A stretch of 64,000 nt of DNA from Candidatus Omnitrophica bacterium UBA6233 (lineage in GTDB: Bacteria; Omnitrophota; Gorgyraeia; Gygaellales; Profunditerraquicolaceae), in assembly GCA_002440965.1 (NCBI GenBank), contig DJWJ01000016.1:11646-75645 (forward strand), read 5' to 3'. A program made the translations under genes and the position numbers. Position 1 is the stretch's first letter. Every line of letters starts with the position of its first letter. The notes beneath the pieces are model-generated. The model did no database searches, had not been told where the DNA came from, and saw only the letters and a list, made by a program, of their open reading frames with translations. This document shows, in pieces, positions 1 to 6,429 of the stretch.

Positions 1-42
1 AGGGATTTTTTGGAAAAACTAGTTATAAAAAAGGAGGAATTG

Positions 43-447
43 ATGCGGAAAATTTATTCCCTGTTTTTGTGCTTTTTGTTTTTATCGGGATGCTCGACCG
101 CCGGTTCTCATTTGAAATCAGTGCAATCCGACGCAGGGGACAAGGTAACCGTGGGCAAGGTTCAGCGCGAGATACGCGTAGGCATGTCTTCGGCAAAAGT
201 TATCGAGGTCTTGGGTTCTCCCAATGTTGTTTCTACCGACGAAAATAGGCTGGAAGTCTGGGTTTATGATAAAATCGCTACCGATGTAGCTTATTCCAGC
301 AATGAGGGCGGTGTTTGGTTGATAATCGCGGGTATCGGAGGAAATTCCGGGGCGGCCTCAACTTCTCAGAGGACATTGACCATTGTAATTAAATTTGATG
401 CCGATAAAAAGGTTCGCGACTTCGCGTATCATTCTTCCAGCTTCTAA
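43..447 (+). CDS. BamE/SmpA-like outer-membrane lipoprotein
   Basis: A 134-aa secreted lipoprotein. The N-terminus is a short lipoprotein signal peptide ending in the lipobox FLSGC. The mature part has a stretch (IRVGMSSAKVIEVLGSP, then a VWVYD strand) that resembles the small SmpA/OmlA (BamE) fold, in which a helix after a 'G.s...v...lG.P' motif packs on a sheet. A Gly/Ser-rich patch follows. The ATG at 43 is chosen over an upstream ATG at 10 because AAGGAGG lies about 6 nt upstream and the signal peptide then begins with MRK. BamE proper helps outer-membrane protein assembly. That role is not proven here, and any small periplasmic scaffold is possible. Confidence 0.6.
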   Translation: MRKIYSLFLCFLFLSGCSTAGSHLKSVQSDAGDKVTVGKVQREIRVGMSSAKVIEVLGSPNVVSTDENRLEVWVYDKIATDVAYSSNEGGVWLIIAGIGGNSGAASTSQRTLTIVIKFDADKKVRDFAYHSSSF

Positions 448-459
448 AGGAGCAAAATC

Positions 460-1020
460 GTGAAGTTAGCTTTTAGGTTTTTGCGCCCGTTTTTTGTTAT
501 ATTTTTTTGTTTTAACCTGGTTGGCTGTGTAAGCGTTCCCAGCGGATTCCTGAAACCGCCGGAAGGGTATCTGGAGAAAAGGCAGCTGCAAACGCGCCAG
601 TATGAGACGGCTAACGAAGAGCAAATTGTGATGGCTGTAGCTGGAGTCCTGCAAGATCTAGGTTTTAATCTGGATAACAGCGAAACCCGGTTGGGTTTGG
701 TTTCCGCTTCCAAGAAAGCCGATGCCAAAAGTAAGGGGCAGATTACCGGGGCGGTTATTCTGGATGTGTTGGCTGCTTTTGGCGGGAGTTATTCAAACAG
801 CACGGCACAGTGCGATAAGTCGCAGGTGGTAAGAGCTTCAGTTATTGTTAAGCCTGCTCTTGAAGGGCGCAAAATGGTCGTGCGGGTTACCTTTCAACGG
901 ATTGTCTGGAATATGAGTAATCAGATTAGCAGGGTAGAAACCATTAACGAGCCGTTAATGTACCAGAAATTTTTTGATAGTTTATCCAAGGCAATATTTT
1001 TAGAGGCTCAGCAAGTATGA
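460..1020 (+). CDS. Lipoprotein of unknown function, paralogue 1
   Basis: A 186-aa predicted lipoprotein with a GTG start, preceded by AAAGGAGC. The signal peptide ends in the lipobox NLVGC. The mature protein has a 'LQTRQYETANEEQIVMA' segment and ends in a 'KAIFLEAQQV' motif. Both recur in the next gene, so the two are diverged tandem copies. I do not recognise a named family. The length and two conserved blocks suggest a small alpha/beta periplasmic domain. The stop overlaps the next start by 4 nt (ATGA), so the pair is co-translated. Confidence 0.6.
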   Translation: MKLAFRFLRPFFVIFFCFNLVGCVSVPSGFLKPPEGYLEKRQLQTRQYETANEEQIVMAVAGVLQDLGFNLDNSETRLGLVSASKKADAKSKGQITGAVILDVLAAFGGSYSNSTAQCDKSQVVRASVIVKPALEGRKMVVRVTFQRIVWNMSNQISRVETINEPLMYQKFFDSLSKAIFLEAQQV

Positions 1021-1442
1021 GAAATTGTAGCTTTTTAGTTTTTCTTTTGTTCATAAGTATCGTTTTATCCGGTTGTGCTACTCCCGCCTCCAGCGTCCTT
1101 ACCGCTGAATCCAGTCAGGTAAGATTAAGAAGTATCCAGACCAGGGCATTTGATACGGCGGACAAAAAGAAGATGCTGCAAAACGTAATCAGCACTATGC
1201 AGGACCTGGATTTTGTCATTGATAAGGCTGATTTTACGCTTGGTTCGGTTACCGGGTCTAAATTTTTGGGTTACGAAGTAGTTACAATGAGCGTAACTGT
1301 GCGGCCCAGAGGCGAAAAACAGCTGTTGGTTAGAGCCAACGCTCAGTACGGTATTAAGTCTGTAGAAGACCCCGCAACCTATCAGGATTTTTTTGTTGCT
1401 CTGGAAAAAGCTATATTTTTGACCGCGCAGCAGGTTGATTAA
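1017..1442 (+). CDS. Lipoprotein of unknown function, paralogue 2
   Basis: A 141-aa predicted lipoprotein (lipobox LSGC) that shares with its upstream neighbour the 'IQTRAFDTADKKKML..V' block and a 'KAIFLTAQQVD' tail. It is shorter, lacking a central Gly/Ser-rich stretch present in paralogue 1. It is the last gene of the lipoprotein group and is followed 26 nt later by a strong intrinsic terminator. Function is unknown. Retention of both tails at the C-terminus suggests a conserved terminal helix with a binding role. Confidence 0.6.
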   Translation: MRNCSFLVFLLFISIVLSGCATPASSVLTAESSQVRLRSIQTRAFDTADKKKMLQNVISTMQDLDFVIDKADFTLGSVTGSKFLGYEVVTMSVTVRPRGEKQLLVRANAQYGIKSVEDPATYQDFFVALEKAIFLTAQQVD

Positions 1443-1467
1443 AGATTAAAGCAGGTATTTGATTACG

Positions 1468-1498
1468 GGCTGGATTTGACCATCCAGCCTTTTTATTT
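1468..1498 (+). terminator. Rho-independent terminator after the lipoprotein genes
   Basis: GGCTGGAT and ATCCAGCC form a perfect 8-bp stem with a 6-nt loop, directly followed by TTTTTATTT. It closes the three-lipoprotein transcription unit. Confidence 0.85.
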
Positions 1499-1505
1499 AA
1501 CTTAC

Positions 1506-1536
1506 TTGGTTCGATTTATGGTATACTTATTATAAT
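1506..1536 (+). promoter_or_regulatory. Possible promoter for the tRNA-binding gene
   Basis: A perfect TATAAT at 1531-1536 lies 21 nt upstream of the 1558 start. The best -35 is TTGGTT at 1506, with a long 19-nt spacer. It sits just after the terminator, where a new unit is expected to begin. The -10 is convincing and the -35 weak. Confidence 0.4.
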
Positions 1537-1557
1537 TGTTAAACCTTAGGAGGCTAG

Positions 1558-1878
1558 ATGGCCACGATTGATGATTTCAGAAAAATAGAACTAAAAGTCG
1601 CTCAAATTAAAGAGGTTAGCGAACATCCTAACGCGGATAAACTTTTGATTTTGACCTTGGATTTAGGAGATAAAACAAAACAGGTAGTCGCCGGGATAAG
1701 AAGCGCCTACACCAGGGAAACGCTCTTGGGCAAATATGTGGTAGTAGTGGATAACCTGGATCCGGCTGTTTTAAGGGGCGTGGAGAGCCAGGGAATGGTT
1801 TTGGCCGGCTCAGATGAATCAGGAGTAGTAATTATTAGTCCGGAAAGGCCGTTGAAGCTAGGGAGCATAGTTAAATGA
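1558..1878 (+). CDS. tRNA-binding OB-fold protein (MetRS C-terminal / CsaA type)
   Basis: A 106-aa stand-alone EMAP-II/Arc1p-type tRNA-binding domain. It shows the family signature 'kVaqIkevseHPNADKLLILTLDLG', then 'VVAGIRSAYTRETLLGK', 'VVVVDNLDPAVLRGVESQGMVLA'. This matches the C-terminal dimerisation and tRNA-binding domain of bacterial methionyl-tRNA synthetase, annotated as MetG beta subunit when separate. It could hold tRNA for a split MetRS or act like CsaA. No synthetase is nearby. The start has AGGAGG 4 nt upstream. Its last codon overlaps the next gene (ATGA). Confidence 0.85.
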   Translation: MATIDDFRKIELKVAQIKEVSEHPNADKLLILTLDLGDKTKQVVAGIRSAYTRETLLGKYVVVVDNLDPAVLRGVESQGMVLAGSDESGVVIISPERPLKLGSIVK

Positions 1879-2381
1879 TTAGGCAATTGGTCCCGGAAAG
1901 CGTCTGCCTTAAATGCCAGGGTTGCTGTCGTTTTAAAGAAATTGATTCGGTTTGGACTCCATGCTTATTGGAGGAAGAGGTTCAGGATTTAATCGATCAA
2001 GACATCCCTCCTGCGTATATTAATATGCAGAAGAAGATTAGCCCTGTTCCTAATCCTAAGGGCGAGGGGTTTGTCTGCGCTTTTTTTGCAAGCGAAAGCA
2101 ACAAGTGTAAGATTTACACTATCCGGCCTTTTGAGTGCCAGCTTTATCCGTTTCTGATCAATTTGAGGGATAAAAAAGTGGTCCTGACAGTGGATTTGAA
2201 TTGTCCATATATAAAAGAGAATATAAGTAAAAAAGAGTTTAAAGAACACGTTAGTTATCTATCGTCCTATCTGAATTCTCCGGAACAGTTAGAGATGTTA
2301 AAAGATAACCCCCAAATCATTCAAGCTTACGAAGATGTTTTGGATGTGATTGAGCTCAAGCTTCTTGATGGCGATAAATAA
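1875..2381 (+). CDS. YkgJ-family cysteine-cluster protein
   Basis: A 168-aa protein with the CxxCxxCC-type signature (CLKCQGCCRF near residue 12), a second cysteine group (CAFFASESNKCKIYTIRPFECQLYP) and a later Cys in DLNCPY. This is the pattern of the YkgJ/FliB-like putative zinc- or iron-chelating domain, and IRPFECQLYPF is typical. The biochemical role is not established for most members. It overlaps the previous gene by 4 nt, and the following DUF2156 gene overlaps its 3' end, so all three are probably one operon. Confidence 0.8.
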   Translation: MIRQLVPESVCLKCQGCCRFKEIDSVWTPCLLEEEVQDLIDQDIPPAYINMQKKISPVPNPKGEGFVCAFFASESNKCKIYTIRPFECQLYPFLINLRDKKVVLTVDLNCPYIKENISKKEFKEHVSYLSSYLNSPEQLEMLKDNPQIIQAYEDVLDVIELKLLDGDK

Positions 2382-3258
2382 ACTAAGGCTTGGCGACAAG
2401 AAAATATTCGATAAATATCTGGCTTTCGAAAAGCACGAATTATCCGTTTATTCCTTCGCGAATATTTACATCTGGAGAAAGTTTTTTGATATACGTTGGG
2501 CCTTGATCAATAATAGCCTGTGTGTTTTTTTTCAGGATAAAATCGGCACGTTTTTATATCTTTCTCCGTTAGGTAAAAATAGAAATCCGCAAACTACAAA
2601 AGAAGTTTTCACGATTCTGGAAGAATTGAATAAAAATCCGGAGTTCGCTCATATTGAAAACGTCGAAGAAAAGGATTTGGATTTTTACAGGGAATTAGGC
2701 TTTAGATGCGAATTAAAAGCCTATGATTATCTTTGTAAACGCGTTGATTTAGCCGGATTAAAAGGGAATAAATTTAAATCCAAGCGTTCAAGTTGCAATT
2801 ATTTTATCAAACACAATGATTTTACTTGGGAGAGGCTTTTGCTAAAAGATAGAAGTGCCTGCGTCAAGCTATATAATCTTTGGCAAAAACAAAGACAGGC
2901 GGATAACCCCGATCGTATCTATCAGGGATTATTAAATGATGGTTCAGTTGCCTTAAAAGAAGCGCTGGACAATTATAAGGCATTAGGTTTACAAGGTGTC
3001 GTGGTTAAGCTAAGTAAAGAAGTAAAAGGTTTTACTTTTGGGTTTGAACTGAATCCGGATACGTTTTGCATATTATACGAAATAACAGATCTTTCGGTTA
3101 AGGGTTTGGCGCAATTTATTTTCCGTTCCTTTAGTCAAGAACTAAAAGATTACAAATTTATCAATGTTATGGATGACTCCGGTCTAGAAAACCTTAAAAA
3201 AGTAAAATTGTCGTATCATCCGCAGGAATTAGTCCCGGCGTATATCGTGAGAAATTAA
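2368..3258 (+). CDS. DUF2156 (LPG-synthase C-terminal-like) protein
   Basis: A 296-aa soluble protein resembling the DUF2156 family, which is related to the GNAT-like catalytic domain of lysyl-phosphatidylglycerol synthases. Family features are an N-terminal 'sVYSFANIYIWRKFF' block, a 'TFLYLSPLGK' strand and a C-terminal 'FINVMDDSGLENLKKVKLSYHPQELVPAY' block. The ATG at 2368 is used, and a TTG at 2350 in the same frame is an alternative. There are no membrane helices, so this is not a full flippase-synthase. An aminoacyl or acyl transferase role is inference from the fold. Confidence 0.7.
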   Translation: MAINKLRLGDKKIFDKYLAFEKHELSVYSFANIYIWRKFFDIRWALINNSLCVFFQDKIGTFLYLSPLGKNRNPQTTKEVFTILEELNKNPEFAHIENVEEKDLDFYRELGFRCELKAYDYLCKRVDLAGLKGNKFKSKRSSCNYFIKHNDFTWERLLLKDRSACVKLYNLWQKQRQADNPDRIYQGLLNDGSVALKEALDNYKALGLQGVVVKLSKEVKGFTFGFELNPDTFCILYEITDLSVKGLAQFIFRSFSQELKDYKFINVMDDSGLENLKKVKLSYHPQELVPAYIVRN

Positions 3259-3259
3259 T

Positions 3260-4111
3260 ATGGGTAAAAACATAGACGACATAGAATTCGTAATTTTTGA
3301 TACTGAGACTACCGGATTGGATCCTTCTTTGGGAGACCGGATAGTCGAGATTGCCGCGCTAAGGTTTAAAGGCAGGGAAAGGCTAGCGGAGTTTCAGACG
3401 TTAGTGAATCCGGATAGGCCTGTATCTAGTGCAGCCTTCGCGGTCAATAAAATCAGCGCGGATATGCTTAAAGACGCTCCCAACCCAACTGAAGTAATCC
3501 CGAAGTTTCTGGATTTTATTCAAGGCAGCTGCCTTTGTTCCTATAACGCGGGATTTGACCTGGAATTCCTGAATAATGAGTTTAAAATATTAGGCATTCC
3601 CGCATTAAAAGATATTGTGGTAGTGGATGCGCTTAAGATGGCCAAGCGTCTTATGCCGGGGTTAGAGCGTTACGCGCTTTGGTTTGTGGCGGATGCCTTA
3701 GGAATAAAAATTCAGCAAAAACACCGCGCATTTTCCGATGTTGAACTTACCTTAGGTGCTTTCTATAAATTAAAAGATATGCTTGCGGCTAAAAGCATAA
3801 TTGATTTTAATAAATTTGTCGGTTTATTTAGCATTGATCCGGTTCTGCTAGAGACTATCAATAACCAAAAGATTGCTCAGATCCAGGAGGCGTTGAATTT
3901 AAAGGTCCAAGTAAAAATCGAATATATTTCTGCTTCCAGCGCTCAGGTTACTGAGCGCGAGGTTGTGCCGAAAGAAATTAAGCAGGAGAATGGCCGTAAT
4001 TATCTGGTTGGATATTGTTGTTTAAAACGGCAAGAGCGGTCATTTCGGGTTGATAATATACTGCATATTGAGCTGGTGTATGAAAACAGTAAAGATCAAA
4101 TTACCCGTTAA
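3260..4111 (+). CDS. DEDDh 3'-5' exonuclease fused to a WYL-like domain
   Basis: A 283-aa fusion. Residues about 9-175 form a DnaQ/Pol III epsilon-type exonuclease: DTETTG (Exo I), YNAGFDLEFL (Exo II) and HRAFSDVELT (Exo III, the DEDDh His and Asp). Residues about 195-280 look like a WYL-type module: 'vqVKIEYISASSAQVTEREVVPKEIKQENGRNYLVGYCCLKRQERSFRVDNILHI'. WYL domains commonly sense nucleic acid or nucleotide ligands. The combination suggests a regulated nuclease rather than a replicative proofreader. The 3' end overlaps the next gene by 32 nt. Confidence 0.8.
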   Translation: MGKNIDDIEFVIFDTETTGLDPSLGDRIVEIAALRFKGRERLAEFQTLVNPDRPVSSAAFAVNKISADMLKDAPNPTEVIPKFLDFIQGSCLCSYNAGFDLEFLNNEFKILGIPALKDIVVVDALKMAKRLMPGLERYALWFVADALGIKIQQKHRAFSDVELTLGAFYKLKDMLAAKSIIDFNKFVGLFSIDPVLLETINNQKIAQIQEALNLKVQVKIEYISASSAQVTEREVVPKEIKQENGRNYLVGYCCLKRQERSFRVDNILHIELVYENSKDQITR

Positions 4112-5141
4112 ATTAAAAAAAACAGTTTTGGCCTTGGGCCCGCAAACCAAAAATACAATTTGTTTTGCCAAAGGCAGCAATGCGTATGTCAGCCCAGTGC
4201 ATGCGGAGCTAAGTTCTCCTAAAGATTTGTTAGCTTTTGAAAAAGACGCAAAATGCTTTCTTAAGAAGCATCCTAAGATTATAACCTGTGATTTACATCC
4301 TGAATATCAGTCAACCAAATTTGCTCTTTCTCTCTACGGTAGCTACAAGCCTGTATTAATTCAGCATCACCATGCGCATATTGCCGCTTGCATGGCAGAG
4401 AATGGGTTGAAAGATCAAAAAGTAATCGGCGTTGCTTTTGACGGCACAGGCTTAGGATCTGACAATAACATTTGGGGCGCAGAATTTTTAGTCTGTAACT
4501 ATAAAACATTTGTTAGGCAGGCGCACTTAAAAGAGATCCCGCTTGTTGGCGGAGAGAGAGCGGTTTTAGAACCCTGGAGAGTATTAGCTGCCTGGTTTGA
4601 TTTTAATAAGAGTCAGGCCTTAAGAAAAATATATCAAGCCGGAATCAATTCCCCCCTAGCTAGTAGTATGGGCAGGTTATTCGACGCAGTTGCCAGCCTT
4701 ATTTTAAATAAGAAAAAGGCGAGTTTCGAGGCAGAGTTGCCAATTGCCTTAGAAAAGCTCGCTGAAAAAGGCAAACTTCTAAGCTCAGGTTATAGATTTA
4801 ACCTGAAAAAATACAAAGATAACTATATTATTGATCCGTCCGGAATATTTAAGCAGATCCCTAAGGATTTAAAATCAGGAATCTTGCGTAAAGATGTTGC
4901 CCTGAATTTCCATCGTAGTGTAGCCAGCATGATCGCGCAAACCTGTTTAGTTCTAAGAAGAAGAAATAAAACCAAGAAAGTAGTTTTATCCGGAGGAGTT
5001 TTTCAAAACAGGCTTTTACTGAATTTTAGTTCGGATTTATTAAATGAAGAAGGTTTTGAAGTTTTTACGCATCAAAAATTATCCTGCAATGATTCGTGTG
5101 TTTCTTTGGGGGAGGCAATTATAGCAGGTTTAAGGAGTTAA
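4080..5141 (+). CDS. hypF: Truncated HypF: Kae1-like carbamoyltransferase domain only
   Basis: 353 aa matching the C-terminal Kae1-like part of HypF, which makes the thiocarbamoylated HypE precursor of the CN ligands of [NiFe]-hydrogenase. Diagnostic blocks are LALGPQTKNT, CDLHPEYQST, QHHHAHIAACMAENG, GVAFDGTGLGSDNNIWGAEF, SGGVFQNRLLL and SCNDSCVSLGEA. A full HypF is about 750 aa, with an N-terminal acylphosphatase, Cys4 zinc fingers and a YrdC domain. None of these is encoded upstream, where the exonuclease gene occupies the sequence. The ATG at 4080 is inferred from the family start. hypC and hypD follow at once. Confidence 0.85.
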   Translation: MKTVKIKLPVKLKKTVLALGPQTKNTICFAKGSNAYVSPVHAELSSPKDLLAFEKDAKCFLKKHPKIITCDLHPEYQSTKFALSLYGSYKPVLIQHHHAHIAACMAENGLKDQKVIGVAFDGTGLGSDNNIWGAEFLVCNYKTFVRQAHLKEIPLVGGERAVLEPWRVLAAWFDFNKSQALRKIYQAGINSPLASSMGRLFDAVASLILNKKKASFEAELPIALEKLAEKGKLLSSGYRFNLKKYKDNYIIDPSGIFKQIPKDLKSGILRKDVALNFHRSVASMIAQTCLVLRRRNKTKKVVLSGGVFQNRLLLNFSSDLLNEEGFEVFTHQKLSCNDSCVSLGEAIIAGLRS

Positions 5142-5144
5142 GCC

Positions 5145-5354
5145 ATGTGCTTGGGTATACCTATGAAGATCAGGAAGATTAACGGAGATTTTGCCGAGGT
5201 GGAATCCGGAAGGCTTTTACGCAATGCCAGCATTCAGATGTTACCCGGTTTAAAAGTGGGTGATTATGTGCTGGTGCACGCCGGTTTTGCTATCCAAAAG
5301 GTTAATCCGGAAAGGGCTAGGGAAACTTTAAAGATTGCCAATGAGATACGTTGA
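5145..5354 (+). CDS. hypC: Hydrogenase maturation chaperone HypC
   Basis: A 69-aa HypC/HupF-type protein starting MCLGIPMKI. The essential Cys2 carries the Fe(CN)2CO unit together with HypD, then binds the hydrogenase large-subunit precursor. The OB-like remainder ('GDYVLVHAGFAIQKV') is typical. It lies 3 nt after hypF, and hypD begins inside its last codons. No hydrogenase structural gene is in the window, so the client enzyme is encoded elsewhere. Confidence 0.95.
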   Translation: MCLGIPMKIRKINGDFAEVESGRLLRNASIQMLPGLKVGDYVLVHAGFAIQKVNPERARETLKIANEIR

Positions 5355-6429
5355 TGAATTCCGAAATCCTAAGTTAGTCGAAAAAATCGCCGCAAGAATA
5401 TCCAGCATCAACCCCGGGGATAAAATTGATATTATGGAGGTTTGCGGAACCCATACACAGAATTTTTACCGTTTTGGGTTAAGAGAGCTTTTGCCTAAAA
5501 ATGTCAGGTTAATTTCCGGACCCGGTTGTCCGGTGTGTGTAAGCCCGCAAAAGTATATTGATTCCGCTATTGAATTGGCCAAAGATAAGGATGTAATTAT
5601 CGCTACCTTTGGCGATATGTTGCGCATGCCCGGAACCAATTCTTCGCTGGAAGAAGAAAAAACCGAGTTTGGAAATGTCCGTATAGTCTATTCTCCTTTG
5701 GACACATTGTTTATAGCCAAAAAGAATCCCCACAAGAAAATAGTGTTTTTGGCGGTTGGTTTCGAGACCACCGCACCCACCATCGCCCTAACAATTTTAT
5801 CCGCAAAAAAAGAGAAACTAAAGAATATTTTCTTTCTCTCGTCGCTTAGACTAATCCCGCCGGCTATGCGGTATTTGTTATCCGATAAGAGGCTCAAAAT
5901 CGACGCATTTTTATGCCCGGGTCATGTTTCGGCAGTTATCGGAACGCAAGATTATGAATTTATCCCGAAGAAATATGGAAAAGCCTGTTGTATCGCTGGT
6001 TTTGAGCCAGTGGATATTTTGGAAGGAATATGTAGAATTCTAGAGCAAATTATCCTAAATAAGCCATATGTGGCTAATCAATATACGCGCATAGTTACTA
6101 AAACCGGGAATACCCGGGCAAAAAGAGTCACTAACCGTGTGTTTGGAATAAGAGATTCTGAATGGCGCGGCCTTGGTTTTATACCGGATAGCGGTCTAGA
6201 ATTAAAAAGAGAATTTTCTGTTTTTGACGCAAAACGCGTTTTTTCTATTAGCGACAAGAAAATCAAGGAAAAAATAACAAGTAGCTGCAGATGCGCTGAT
6301 ATTCTAAAAGGTGTTATTTCTCCGGAAGATTGTCCTTTATTTGTAAGAGCGTGCAATCCGGATAATCCTATTGGCCCATGTATGGTTTCCAGCGAAGGAA
6401 CGTGTAATGCATATTATAGGTATCGTTAG
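5341..6429 (+). CDS. hypD: Hydrogenase maturation protein HypD
   Basis: A 362-aa [4Fe-4S] scaffold on which the Fe(CN)2CO moiety of [NiFe]-hydrogenase is built with HypC. Seen motifs are EVCGTHTQNFYRFGLRELLP, GPGCPVCV (redox Cys pair), GFETTAPT, CPGHVSAVIG and a C-terminal cysteine cluster (CRCADILKG, ACNPDNPIGPCMVSSEGTC) that binds the cluster. The ATG at 5341, overlapping hypC by 14 nt, fits the family start better than the TTG at 5335. Length and motifs are complete, so it should be functional. Confidence 0.95.
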   Translation: MRYVDEFRNPKLVEKIAARISSINPGDKIDIMEVCGTHTQNFYRFGLRELLPKNVRLISGPGCPVCVSPQKYIDSAIELAKDKDVIIATFGDMLRMPGTNSSLEEEKTEFGNVRIVYSPLDTLFIAKKNPHKKIVFLAVGFETTAPTIALTILSAKKEKLKNIFFLSSLRLIPPAMRYLLSDKRLKIDAFLCPGHVSAVIGTQDYEFIPKKYGKACCIAGFEPVDILEGICRILEQIILNKPYVANQYTRIVTKTGNTRAKRVTNRVFGIRDSEWRGLGFIPDSGLELKREFSVFDAKRVFSISDKKIKEKITSSCRCADILKGVISPEDCPLFVRACNPDNPIGPCMVSSEGTCNAYYRYR

